Assembly (NCBI GenBank): GCA_002306815.1
Contig: DBTA01000042.1
Span: 1-37,398 of the forward strand
Length of the DNA: 37,398 nucleotides
Source of the DNA: Dehalococcoidia bacterium UBA1328
GTDB taxonomy: Bacteria > Chloroflexota > Dehalococcoidia > Lucifugimonadales > Lucifugimonadaceae
Reading direction: 5' to 3'
The position numbers were made by a program, and so were the translations under genes. Of this stretch, positions 1 through 8,225 are shown one piece after another; position 1 is the first letter of the stretch; each line of letters opens with the position of its first letter. Under the pieces are notes generated by a model, which saw only the letters and a program-made list of their open reading frames with translations, was not told the DNA's origin and did not search any database.

Positions 1-843
1 ATCTGCATCGGCACCAAGTACATTCCGGATAAGGAACTCGCCTTCACTGCTGTCCTGCGCGAGTCGATCCATGATGATTCCGATTTGTAGCGACCGGCGA
101 ATCAGTCGTTTTTCTCGTGTTTCGGCGGCTTCGAACAGTTCTCTCAAAACTTCGATAGGTGTGCGGTCGCCAAGTTTCGAAATGACGTTGATTTCAGAAT
201 CTGTAACAACAAGGGGTTCACCAATAGGTCGACATCCCTGGGCAACGACTGTCTCAACGGCGAGATCGCCAGAGAATGCAACTCCGACAGCACCTGACCG
301 AACTGATTTGCCGTTGATGAACAGCGTGTTCGCACCCGGCTGACCGCCGCCGCTGGCGAGTCCACCGATTTTGACCGCCGATGGGTAAGCAAAATCGAGA
401 CCTGCAAGCAAATGATCGCTTCTAAGGGTGAAAGGATCGGGCAGCAACATGATCGCGGGGCACTCGGCAGGCTGGAGCCCAAGCAGCTCGTGCCACGCCT
501 CAGGTGGAGCGTCGGGGCTAGGCAGTTCGTCCTGATTCAGGTGAAATGGAGAGATATCGACACCGTGGAGAACCGCTGCTGAAATCGCAATCCCTGGGCG
601 CCGTTCGACCTCTTGTCCGCCACCAATAACACCGGCGGCGGAACAACCGATCAGAACTTTTGCACCTAGCGCTTCGGAGAGCACCTCGGGAGCGGTGAAG
701 TATGACGGACGGTGATGCGAAGAGATAAATACGATTGCTAGATCGGGACTTCGTCCATCGAGGTTAGCGAGTATTTGCTCTGATGCCTGGTTTACCGCCT
801 CCGTGAAAGAAGCCGAATCAGATACGGCAGAACTCCATTGCAA
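1..843 (-). CDS. FIST-domain sensory protein (3' end cut by window edge)
   Basis: This open frame of 281 codons runs off the left edge without a stop. A TTG start at 843 is preceded by GGAGAAG (851-857) at good spacing. The N-terminal part has the look of the FIST N domain: a strand ending in VFISSHHRPS, then LIGCSAAGVIGGGQEVE, a Gly-rich turn typical of this family, and later GGLASGGGQPGANTLF. FIST domains are predicted small-ligand sensors, found alone or fused to signalling domains; the ligand is usually unknown, though amino acids have been suggested. The FIST C domain would begin near residue 220 and is incomplete here. It lies downstream of, and in the same direction as, the aminotransferase, about 105 bases away. 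Whether the missing part carries a signalling domain cannot be seen. Confidence 0.8.
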   Translation of the reverse strand, partial: MQWSSAVSDSASFTEAVNQASEQILANLDGRSPDLAIVFISSHHRPSYFTAPEVLSEALGAKVLIGCSAAGVIGGGQEVERRPGIAISAAVLHGVDISPFHLNQDELPSPDAPPEAWHELLGLQPAECPAIMLLPDPFTLRSDHLLAGLDFAYPSAVKIGGLASGGGQPGANTLFINGKSVRSGAVGVAFSGDLAVETVVAQGCRPIGEPLVVTDSEINVISKLGDRTPIEVLRELFEAAETREKRLIRRSLQIGIIMDRLAQDSSEGEFLIRNVLGADAD

Positions 844-948
844 GTTTTTGCTTCTCCTGCGCCTATCTTGGACTAGTCCAAGGTTGGGTTATCCAATCAC
901 TCTGCGTCACCCGCATCTGAATTGCCGATGACGCAGAGTTGGATTTCT

Positions 949-2256
949 CTACAGGTTCGGCAAAACCGCAGCCGCAGCGGCGATGGTTTTCTCTATGTCT
1001 TCGTCAGTGTGTGCTGAAGAAAGATGAATCCGACCATTTGAAGAAAGTCGGACCCCGTGCTTTAGCATCTCCGAGGCGAAACGAGCGTACTTTGCGTCAT
1101 CGCAATTTCGGGCATGGTCTCGCCAGTTGGTTATTTCTTGCTTGGTGGTGAACGATATAGCGAATACCGATCCAATGCCTTGCACATGTAAGTCGGACTC
1201 TAGCGATTTTGCGACGTCGCGAAGTCCTTCCATTAAGCGTAGACCTTTGCCATTCAAGTCGGCGTAGAAGGCGTCACCTTGCCCTTGTATGTACTTGAGT
1301 GAGGCGTATGTGGCGGAAATCGACATTACGTTCGAGTTGAAACTACCTCCGTGATACACGGTACCGTCACCAATGAGATCCATCACGTCACGTCGCCCTG
1401 CAATCATGGAGATAGGGAAACCTCCAGCCATCGATTTTGCGTACGTTGCAAGGTCTGGAGTGACACCGAGATACTCCTGCGCTCCGCCACGGGCTATACG
1501 GAAACCGGTAATGACTTCGTCAAATGCCAACAGCGAGCTGTTTTCTTTGCACAGACGCTGTAGCGCGTCGAGGAATTCAGTGCTCGGAACAATGCAGTTG
1601 GTGTTGGCGAGCACCGGCTCCATGATGACGCCAGCGATTTCTGAGCCGTGTTCATTGAAGGCTTTTTCGAGAAGATCGACATCGTTCCACTGGCAAATCA
1701 CCAATCCCTCAGCGGTTCCCTTGTCCATTCCTTCCGATTCACCAACAGGTACCGGCGCATCTTCGGGACCAGCTTGATCGAGCGGCGGATGCACACTCCA
1801 ATTCACCGAGTCCATCCAGCCGTGGTAATGACCTTCGAATTTCAGAATCTTCGGTCTACCTGTATACCCGCGCATAGTTCGGAAGAGCAGCTGGTCGATC
1901 TCTGTACCAGAAGATGCGAATCTAATTGTCGCGTCTTTCATTGGGATCATATCGAGAACCATTTCCGCTACTTCAAGCTCTTGCTCGAACTGTGCAGCGA
2001 AAACGTAACCCTTCTCCATGTCCTCATTAACTTGCTTGTTGATGAAGTCAGGAGCGTGACCGAACAGATTGGGCCCCATTCCCTGGATGTAATCGATGTA
2101 CTCGTTGCCGTCGGCATCCCACATCTTCGAGCCCTTCGCGTGGGTAAAGAAGAGCGGAGTTTCGGCGGGTTCATTTATTCGAATCTGACTAGACACACCA
2201 CCGGCGACTAATTCTTTAGCCCTTGTAAAAAGGATCGCGGAACGTTCGTGATTCAT
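949..2256 (-). CDS. Class III aminotransferase, glutamate-1-semialdehyde aminomutase-like
   Basis: PLP-dependent fold-type I enzyme of 435 residues, the usual length of the GSA aminomutase branch. Visible motifs are SSGTE (115-119, phosphate-binding loop), EGHYHGW (141-147), the PLP-ring aspartate in FDEVITGFR (245-253) and the Schiff-base lysine K274 in AKSMAGGFP. In true HemL the first motif is NSGTEA and the lysine sits in GKxxGGGxP, so both are altered here. A textbook Shine-Dalgarno AAGGTGAT (2264-2271) supports the ATG at 2256. The neighbours are a HAD-family protein and an acetamidase-family protein, not tetrapyrrole genes. I therefore infer an omega-type aminotransferase or aminomutase acting in catabolism or a side pathway. 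HemL proper remains possible. Confidence 0.88.
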   Translation of the reverse strand: MNHERSAILFTRAKELVAGGVSSQIRINEPAETPLFFTHAKGSKMWDADGNEYIDYIQGMGPNLFGHAPDFINKQVNEDMEKGYVFAAQFEQELEVAEMVLDMIPMKDATIRFASSGTEIDQLLFRTMRGYTGRPKILKFEGHYHGWMDSVNWSVHPPLDQAGPEDAPVPVGESEGMDKGTAEGLVICQWNDVDLLEKAFNEHGSEIAGVIMEPVLANTNCIVPSTEFLDALQRLCKENSSLLAFDEVITGFRIARGGAQEYLGVTPDLATYAKSMAGGFPISMIAGRRDVMDLIGDGTVYHGGSFNSNVMSISATYASLKYIQGQGDAFYADLNGKGLRLMEGLRDVAKSLESDLHVQGIGSVFAISFTTKQEITNWRDHARNCDDAKYARFASEMLKHGVRLSSNGRIHLSSAHTDEDIEKTIAAAAAVLPNL

Positions 2257-2443
2257 TCAGGTATCACCTTTGAAAATTTTCTTACTCGAACCGAGTGAGG
2301 AAATTGTATCGCCGACTGAAATCCACTGGGGTTTTCAGCCTTACGAAATCATTGGGTGATTGCGGTGTAGCTTGGCGCCCTGATTAAAGTGATTCTTCGT
2401 CGAACTCTTCGCCTTCTAACCGCAACGACTGTTCTTGGAAGAC

Positions 2444-3184
2444 CTATTCGGGTCCGTCGTCGCCTGACGTATTCGGCGGTGATTGAACGAACTTTCGAAT
2501 TGTCGATCCAAGTTCGTCCACTGATCGAACATTTGCGTGGGGGACTTCATTCCAAGATCGAGGTTGCTGAGTTCTGTGGCGACCGGAGACAAATCGAATA
2601 GCTGTCATACCGAGCATTCTCGCCGGGACGACGTCATTGTCGATCCGGTCACCAACCATGATCGCTTCAGATGGTTCGACCCCAAGTGTTTCGCAAGCAT
2701 GCAGTAAAAGGCGAGGATCGGGTTTGCGCAAATTGATCGACCCGGAAACTTCTCGGTAGTTGAAGTATTCAAGGATCCCGAGACGATCCATATTCTCCAG
2801 CGCAATTTTCGGTTGGTTTGCAGCTAAACCTAGCAGCAATCCATCTTCCTTCAATTCAGCGAGTAATCCTAGACTCCCGTCTCGGAGTTCAAAATGGCCA
2901 CGCGACTCGTTCCGCTCAGGAACTGTTTGCATCAAATCTGCTTCGACTGAGTGGATAAGATCCATGTCGGCTTCTGCGATCTTCCACATGATCGAGTGGT
3001 AGGTTTTCGGTGCGAACGAGTCGATTGCCCATTGGTTTGCAGCTGAGTACTCCTCGTCAGAAATACTGAGTCCTCGTGAACGAAACGATCGCTTGATCTG
3101 TTCATCGATCTCGCTGTCCATGATCGTCTCAGTGTCGAGAGGACCACCTACGTCGAACAGAACAGCCTTTATTTGCTGTGTCAT
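2444..3184 (-). CDS. HAD-superfamily hydrolase-like protein with atypical active site
   Basis: A 246-residue protein with the HAD order of motifs: the nucleophile aspartate D11 in LFDVGGPLD, a cap region (about 20-95), motif II LAANQ (120-124), the motif III lysine K154 in RKPDPRLL, and motif IV GDRIDND (178-184). The general acid/base aspartate normally two residues after the nucleophile is Gly13, and the Ser/Thr of motif II appears to be Ala122. A plain phosphatase mechanism is therefore doubtful; haloacid-dehalogenase-type members also lack the second aspartate. The last residues (about 230-246) form a polar tail. The start lies only 6 bases after the stop of the upstream acetamidase-like gene, so the two are probably co-transcribed. 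The substrate is unknown. Confidence 0.82.
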   Translation of the reverse strand: MTQQIKAVLFDVGGPLDTETIMDSEIDEQIKRSFRSRGLSISDEEYSAANQWAIDSFAPKTYHSIMWKIAEADMDLIHSVEADLMQTVPERNESRGHFELRDGSLGLLAELKEDGLLLGLAANQPKIALENMDRLGILEYFNYREVSGSINLRKPDPRLLLHACETLGVEPSEAIMVGDRIDNDVVPARMLGMTAIRFVSGRHRTQQPRSWNEVPHANVRSVDELGSTIRKFVQSPPNTSGDDGPE

Positions 3185-3190
3185 TTGGAG

Positions 3191-4114
3191 CTAAACCAGG
3201 TATTTCTTCGCAACCTTTGCCACATACGAGTAGCTGGGGTTCACGAACTGGGTAACCCGTGCTTCAAGGCACTGAGAAAGGAATATATACGCCTCGCCCT
3301 GGGTCATGCCGTAGTCGGCTTGTAGCCAGAGGATCATTTCCGATAGAGCGATTCTGAATGCATCCTCAGCGGGTTTTTCGCACGCGGTGGTCATGATGTA
3401 TTCATCGTTTTCGATTCGAGGCCACGTCATTTCGGCAGGCTTATCGCTTAGCGTTACACGTAATGTGACCGTCCCACCTGTTTCAATTCCACCGCCACCG
3501 CAAATTTCGCCGTCGCCCTGGCGAGCGTGCATGTCACCGACATGCAACAGCGCACCTTCGTGATAGACGGGGATGCTCAGCTTGGCACCGTTCGTGATTT
3601 CTTGAATATCAAAGTTGCCACCCCATTCGCCTGCCCAACCGTTGTGACGTGCTTCACGTTCGGGAGCAACTCCGATTACTCCCATCATTGGTTCCACCGG
3701 GAAGCGAAGCTTGTCGTTCCAGATGATTTCATCGTTCTCGATTCGGCAAATTCTGAATTGCTCACCAATGTTTGATGGTCCGAGATACCCGGGCATCGCT
3801 CCGGTCGATCCTCTGTATCTTGTCCAACCAACGGGGTGGACTTTAATTTCACCCACTTCGACAGTGACCATGTCCCCCGGCTTTGCACCTTCGACATAAA
3901 TACAGCCCGAGGAAGCGTTGCCGCGGTCGTTCGGCTGATCGTCAGAGCGATACTGGTTGTACAGATCGCGTATATCTTCGGGCACGCGATCTGCGTCAGG
4001 ACCGCGGTTCATTTGTGTTTCTACCTCGAACCATTCTCCCGGATTCACCGTAAGGGTCACAGGGTTAGCGGCAGAGTGTTCGTAGTAGAGCGTTTCTGTC
4101 TTGGCTTTTTTCAT
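3191..4114 (-). CDS. Acetamidase/formamidase family protein
   Basis: FmdA/AmdA-family amidohydrolase of 307 residues from the ATG at 4114. The open frame extends 26 codons further up to 4192, but that part is basic and unlike the family. Family features are a beta-rich N-terminal half, EPMMGVIGVAP (141-151), GGNFDI (165-170) and the signature GDMHARQGDGE (193-203), which in relatives reads GDLHAAQGDGE. The residues just after it are CGGGGIE where CGTAIE is common. Family members hydrolyse formamide, acetamide or related short amides to ammonia and the acid. It is the first gene of a probable unit with the HAD protein and perhaps the aminotransferase. No good Shine-Dalgarno is seen at 4114. 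The true substrate cannot be read from sequence. Confidence 0.88.
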   Translation of the reverse strand: MKKAKTETLYYEHSAANPVTLTVNPGEWFEVETQMNRGPDADRVPEDIRDLYNQYRSDDQPNDRGNASSGCIYVEGAKPGDMVTVEVGEIKVHPVGWTRYRGSTGAMPGYLGPSNIGEQFRICRIENDEIIWNDKLRFPVEPMMGVIGVAPEREARHNGWAGEWGGNFDIQEITNGAKLSIPVYHEGALLHVGDMHARQGDGEICGGGGIETGGTVTLRVTLSDKPAEMTWPRIENDEYIMTTACEKPAEDAFRIALSEMILWLQADYGMTQGEAYIFLSQCLEARVTQFVNPSYSYVAKVAKKYLV

Positions 4115-4248
4115 CGTGATGCGTTCCGTGATAGGGCGGAGGTGAAAGTCGATGATCGGAAGTTTATTCCTGCGAGGATATCTCGCAACCACCAGACGAC
4201 GATTTACAAGTAATTACCGGATTAACTGAAAAGCTCTGAAAACAAAAC

Positions 4249-4653
4249 TCAGGGCTGACAGGATATTTCTGAATAATTTACGCACGCTTTACGTGCTGAA
4301 CTCGATTTCGTCGAGCGCTTTTTATTACCCGATGCAACGGGTTTCTTTTTCGAAACCGGTGGGAACTCAACGGGTGCGTCAACCTGATCGTCGCTACCCA
4401 GAGCTTAAAAGAATGCTTTGATTTGAGAGGTCTCAGTAAGTAACCGCGGTACTTCGAGTTCGTCTTCGGCGGAGGCGCGAGCGATCACGATATCGGTAAG
4501 TATCTTGCGAATGTCTTCTAAAGTCTCACGGCGCTTTCGAGCTGTCACTCGCTCGTCTCGATAAAGCTCTCGGAGCAGTAACGCCTGTTGCGATGCTGCT
4601 TTTGCCAACGCGTTACCTGTCGGCAATGAGCTCAAGCTAGCTGCAATCAGCAT
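4249..4653 (-). pseudogene. Small hypothetical gene interrupted by an in-frame TAA
   Basis: The first part is an 82-codon frame from ATG 4653 to TAA at 4405-4407; it is helical and charged (RELYRDERVTARKRRETLED in the middle) and ends ...SQIKAFF. Past the TAA the same frame stays open for another 51 codons to TGA 4249-4251 and begins ALGSDDQVDAPVEFPP, followed by a Lys/Ser-rich tail (KKKPVASGNKKRSTKSSS). The two parts join naturally if the TAA was once GAA, CAA or AAA. I do not recognise the family. The first part alone might still be made. Reading error, nonsense mutation or a chance frame are all open. It occupies most of the roughly 770-base gap between the amidase and birA genes; nothing else is clear in that gap. 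Confidence 0.4.
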
Positions 4654-4885
4654 TTCTTAGATCTTCGGGCCACGATTCTCCTCATTTGTCGCTCAGCATA
4701 TTGTTGGCTTCCCGGCCTCTAACGCCCATTTGAGCTTTACTTGCCCGGTTCGTTATTCACACCTGACAAATAGTACCGTAGCCTTGACCTAAACTTCGAT
4801 CCATGTCGCTAACAATGTGTACTCGTGTGTGCGCACCTAAATGCAACCGTCACCTCTGATGATTCTTTTATTGGAGCACCGAAAT

Positions 4886-5731
4886 TTGCGCCGACCGCCT
4901 ATGCCAGATAATTTCGAAAGTGTCGCAGGATCACTCAATGTGATCGGTTCTCAAATTCATCATCTCGAAGAAACTTCATCGACGATGGACGATGCATGGA
5001 AACTGGCGCGTTCAGGAGCTCCAGAAGGGGCTGTGGTGATAGCGGATGTCCAGTCGGCGGGAAGAGGGCGATATGACAGATCGTGGGTTTCAAGGAATGC
5101 TCAGGACATTTTGTGCTCGGTGATCTTGCGCCCACGTGTTTCTCTTGTTGGAGAATTGCTGATGCTCGCGGCGTTATCCGTTTCGGATGTGGCGATTTCA
5201 TTTGGTATTGAAAATGGAATCAAATGGCCGAATGACGTCCAGGTGAACGGTTTAAAACTGGCAGGTGTTATAGCGGAGTCAAAGACTGGACCTGACGCCG
5301 TCGCGGGTGACGCGGAGAACTCGAATATCACTAAGAGCTATACCGATCACGCCACTGCCGTGATCGGTATCGGACTAAACGTGAACTTAGATCCCGAATG
5401 CGAACCCTCCGTGGCCGCGATTTCAACAAGCCTGAGCAGGGAATTAACGGCACCAGTCGACCGTTTCGATGTGTTCAAAAGGTTGCTAGAGGCACTGGAC
5501 ACCCACTATTCCTCAATTAACTTAGGCAACACCGTACTTACGATCTGGCGGGAACGCCTCACCACGATCGGGCGAACAATTACGGTTGCCAGCGGGAACA
5601 CCGGAACGGACGACTCGATTACGGGAATTGCCCGTGATGTCGACAGAGTCGGTCGATTAATTGTCCAGGATGAGAACGGACGCGACTGGCCGATTTCAGC
5701 TGGCGAAGTCACGGTGCGGAGTATTGAGTAA
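4886..5731 (+). CDS. birA: Biotin--[acetyl-CoA-carboxylase] ligase
   Basis: Biotin protein ligase, which makes biotinyl-AMP and transfers biotin to the carboxyl carrier protein of biotin-dependent carboxylases. Visible motifs are the ETSSTMDDAW segment near the N-terminus, the biotin/ATP loop QSAGRGRYDRSW, KWPNDVQVNGLKLAGV with the catalytic lysine region, and a C-terminal SH3-like domain ending ISAGEV. There is no N-terminal helix-turn-helix, so this is the monofunctional class I form and not a repressor. About 20 extra residues sit between AGVIAES and AVIGIGLNVNL. I prefer the TTG at 4886, with GGAG at 4873-4876; ATG 4901 and ATG 4841 are alternatives, the latter adding residues foreign to the family. 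Confidence 0.9.
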   Translation: MRRPPMPDNFESVAGSLNVIGSQIHHLEETSSTMDDAWKLARSGAPEGAVVIADVQSAGRGRYDRSWVSRNAQDILCSVILRPRVSLVGELLMLAALSVSDVAISFGIENGIKWPNDVQVNGLKLAGVIAESKTGPDAVAGDAENSNITKSYTDHATAVIGIGLNVNLDPECEPSVAAISTSLSRELTAPVDRFDVFKRLLEALDTHYSSINLGNTVLTIWRERLTTIGRTITVASGNTGTDDSITGIARDVDRVGRLIVQDENGRDWPISAGEVTVRSIE

Positions 5732-6014
5732 CCGTACGTCTTCGGGTTCTACCCGTATCGCTGCCAGGCGTCAATCTCGTACTTCTCGCGACGAAATCGT
5801 TGGGTGGAACGAGGATAATGCACTTCGTATTCGAATTACGGCTCCGACCGTCGATGGCGCGGCTAACGACGCGCTTGTGCGTCTGCTATCCCAAGTACTC
5901 GTCTTAAAGAAAAATGCGATTCGCCTAGTTTGAGGCGCGACCAGCCGCAACAAGATCGTAGAGGTCGACGAGCTTTCAGAATCAGCCCTTAGAAGCCGCC
6001 AGACCCGCCGGTAA
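5724..6014 (+). pseudogene. DUF167 (YggU-type) protein, interrupted by in-frame TGA
   Basis: The frame starts probably at TTG 5724, overlapping the birA stop, and shows the DUF167 core: RTSRDEIVGWNED, then LRIRITAPTVDGAANDALVR and LSQVLVLKKNAIRLV. It then meets TGA at 5931-5933. The same frame continues with GATSRNKIVEVDELSESAL to TAA 6012-6014, and that stretch is exactly the conserved C-terminal strand of the family (usually SGxTSRxK). The TGA replaces one residue, normally Ser, Lys or Arg, inside the domain. A nonsense change from CGA is the simplest reading; a sequencing error is equally possible. The function of the family is unknown. It is convergent with yggT, and DUF167 and yggT are common neighbours. 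Confidence 0.75.
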
Positions 6015-6252
6015 GCCTCCCGGATATAGCGAACAGAATGATGATCACGATCATCGGGCTTATGTCAATCATCCCAATTCGGGGGATTATTCGAGACGCC
6101 GGAACCATAATCGGATCGGTGATCTGGTATAGCAGCATCACCAACGGGTGCCGGCGGGCGTCAGGGAACCACGACGATAGTGCGCGGACAACTATCAGAT
6201 AGGCGAATATCTGGAGGAGCCAGCCGATATAAGCCAGGAACGCGTCGCTCAT
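5989..6252 (-). CDS. yggT: YggT family integral membrane protein
   Basis: A protein of 87 residues with two hydrophobic segments (about 9-29 and 62-82) separated by the YggT loop, with SSWFPDARRHPLVMLLYQIT and DPIMVPASRIIPRIGMIDIS. YggT proteins carry one or two copies of this unit; this is the single-repeat form. The family has been linked to division-site assembly, osmotic response and envelope functions; its biochemical role is not settled. Its ATG overlaps the proC stop by four bases (ATGA), so translation is probably coupled to proC. Its end overlaps the decayed tail of the convergent DUF167 gene. Confidence 0.92.
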   Translation of the reverse strand: MSDAFLAYIGWLLQIFAYLIVVRALSSWFPDARRHPLVMLLYQITDPIMVPASRIIPRIGMIDISPMIVIIILFAISGRLTGGSGGF

Positions 6253-7049
6253 TTGCCGCCTGCCAGTTCTTCACCACGCTCGTATGCAGAACATACCGCA
6301 TCAGCAATCGTGGCACGGAAACCACCTTTTTCCAGTGCGGCAAGCCCGGCGGCAGTGGTGCCTCCAGGCGAGGTGACCATGTTCCGAAGTTCTGCCGGGT
6401 GCTTACCTGATTCCCGTTGTAAAGCTGCGCTTCCCAGCACCGTTTGCGATGCGAGGTGACGTGCAACGTGAACCGGAAGACCAAGATCAACTCCAGCATC
6501 GGCGAGAGCTTCGATCATGACAAATACGTAGCCGGGTCCGCTTCCGCTGAGAGCGGTTGAGATGTCGATATTTTTCTCGTCGCTAAATTTGAGTTCATCG
6601 CCAATTGCTTTGAGCATGTTGCTTACAAACTCAAGAATCGATTCATCTACATCGTCAGATGCGGTCCAAGCGGAAATACCTTTCCGGATTTGGGCTGGAG
6701 TATTGGGCATTACTCGAATCAGCTTTTTGTGTTTGAGTTTCAGTCCGATCGAATGCAGCTTCACGCCTGCCATGATCGACATTACTGTTTGACTCGACTT
6801 CAGGACGCCTTTGAGCTCGTCGGCAATGGCATCGAGCTGCTGCGGTTTGACCGAGAGGACAACGATATCGGCACCTGTTACAGCCTCTGTGTTGCTCGCA
6901 GTTGCCTCGACTCCTAGGTCGGACTCAAGCGATTTGCGTCGAATCTTGAAAGGTTCGCCGACAATGATGCTTGCGTCCAGACCCGCATCTTGAACTCCAG
7001 CAATGATGGCTTGAGCCATCACTCCGCCGCCTATGAATGCAATTCGCAT
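6249..7049 (-). CDS. proC: Pyrroline-5-carboxylate reductase
   Basis: Catalyses the last step of proline synthesis, NAD(P)H-dependent reduction of 1-pyrroline-5-carboxylate. From ATG 7049 the product is 266 residues, the normal size. It opens with the Rossmann motif MRIAFIGGGVMAQAIIAG, followed by VVLSVKPQQ, IRVMPNTPAQIRKG (from about 112), the substrate-site SGSGPGYVF (from about 168) and the dimerisation-domain signature TSPGGTTAAGL near the end. The open frame extends 18 codons upstream to 7103, but family members begin at the Rossmann strand. There is no clear Shine-Dalgarno. It is followed by yggT with an ATGA overlap, an arrangement common in bacteria. Confidence 0.95.
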   Translation of the reverse strand: MRIAFIGGGVMAQAIIAGVQDAGLDASIIVGEPFKIRRKSLESDLGVEATASNTEAVTGADIVVLSVKPQQLDAIADELKGVLKSSQTVMSIMAGVKLHSIGLKLKHKKLIRVMPNTPAQIRKGISAWTASDDVDESILEFVSNMLKAIGDELKFSDEKNIDISTALSGSGPGYVFVMIEALADAGVDLGLPVHVARHLASQTVLGSAALQRESGKHPAELRNMVTSPGGTTAAGLAALEKGGFRATIADAVCSAYERGEELAGGK

Positions 7050-7220
7050 ATTCGAAAACCGTGGGATTGTGTTCGCGTCGAAACGCCGTGAATAATCGAT
7101 CAACTAGATTGCGATCAGAACATCAATTATACGGTTGGCACGCCTGTGCAAACCCGAAAACCAATGCTGAGTTTTAGGGTCTATGGCGTCTTTGTGTCGC
7201 AAACCATGGTGAGGTGTTTC

Positions 7221-8225
7221 CTAAGCCAATCCCTGTTTGGAAGCCAGTGCTGCACCCAGCTTTAGCGCTTCGATCATGCTTATCTCGCTGGCGATTCCGG
7301 TTCCTGCAATGTCGAATGCAGTGCCATGGTCGACCGAGGTCCGCAGAAACGGTAGCCCGAGGTTGACAGTCACCGATTTTTCGACTCCATAAACCTTAAT
7401 TGGGATATGTCCCTGATCGTGATACATCACGACCACAACGTCATATTTACCCGCGGCCGCGCTATTGAATACGGTGTCTGCAGGGTGAGGTCCAGTTGCC
7501 TCAATTCCCTCTTCCACGGCCTGAGCGATGGCAGGAGAGATTTCGTCTGCTTCCTCACTGCCAATCAGGCCATTGTCTGATGCGTGTGGGTTCAGGGCGG
7601 CAATAGCGATTCGTGGATTTTCGAATCCCCATTCCTTAAACATTTTTTGGGTGAGGCGGGTAGCGGTCATAATGTTATCGGTTGTGACGTACTTGACCGC
7701 TTCACCAAGCGACTTGTGTGTCGAGAGATGCATGCAGCGCATGGGGCCGCTTACCAGCATAGTTGCTACGTAGTCTGAACCGGACAGCCGCTTGAACACT
7801 TCCATATGCCCGGTGTCTTTGCTGCCGCCCATGTGCCACGATTCTTTGTTAACCGGTGCAGTAACCATCCCCTCGACTTGACCAGCCATGCACATTTTGG
7901 CTGCTTCTTCGACCCACAGATGGCTCGCAGCGCCTGAGCCTGCATCGTGTTTGCCTACGGGGAATGCCGTGCCCTCCCAGTCGCCGGGCGATAGAACCTC
8001 GATCGTCCCCGGTTCGCACTTCGCTTCCGATGCCGAATCAATTCCAACCACCTGGTCGTCAGAGCCAATCGTTTTCAATGCGTTTTCTGCGACACTCACC
8101 GTACCGATAAGCACCGGTCGCAAAATCTCGTATATCGATTGGTCTTGAAGAGATTTTGCGACGACTTCGGGTCCGATGCCCGATGGGTCACCAATTGTGA
8201 CAGCTAGGAGAGGTTTTTTGGTCAT
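7221..8225 (-). CDS. pdxA: 4-hydroxythreonine-4-phosphate dehydrogenase
   Basis: An NAD-dependent, metal-dependent enzyme of the DXP-dependent vitamin B6 pathway; it oxidises 4-phosphohydroxy-L-threonine, and the decarboxylated product goes on to PdxJ. The 334 residues match the family size. It shows GDPSGIGPEV (12-21), GHMEVFKRLSG (139-149) and three metal-binding histidines in conserved settings: H170 (LSTHKSLGEAV), H214 (ALNPHASDNG) and H269 (MYHDQGHIPIK). No residue of the active site looks missing. It lies about 120 bases before proC on the same strand with no overlap, so shared transcription is possible but not shown. PdxA2-type paralogues act on other hydroxy acids and cannot be fully excluded. 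Confidence 0.94.
   Translation of the reverse strand: MTKKPLLAVTIGDPSGIGPEVVAKSLQDQSIYEILRPVLIGTVSVAENALKTIGSDDQVVGIDSASEAKCEPGTIEVLSPGDWEGTAFPVGKHDAGSGAASHLWVEEAAKMCMAGQVEGMVTAPVNKESWHMGGSKDTGHMEVFKRLSGSDYVATMLVSGPMRCMHLSTHKSLGEAVKYVTTDNIMTATRLTQKMFKEWGFENPRIAIAALNPHASDNGLIGSEEADEISPAIAQAVEEGIEATGPHPADTVFNSAAAGKYDVVVVMYHDQGHIPIKVYGVEKSVTVNLGLPFLRTSVDHGTAFDIAGTGIASEISMIEALKLGAALASKQGLA

Noticed and set aside
1648..2211. 187-codon plus-strand frame inside the aminotransferase gene
   Set aside because: Shadow of the conserved minus-strand gene, with no ribosome site or recognisable domain.
5931..5975. TGA in the DUF167 gene as a selenocysteine codon
   Set aside because: Homologues have Ser, Lys or Arg here and not Cys, no active-site role is known, and the bases after TGA form at best a three-pair stem with no convincing SECIS.
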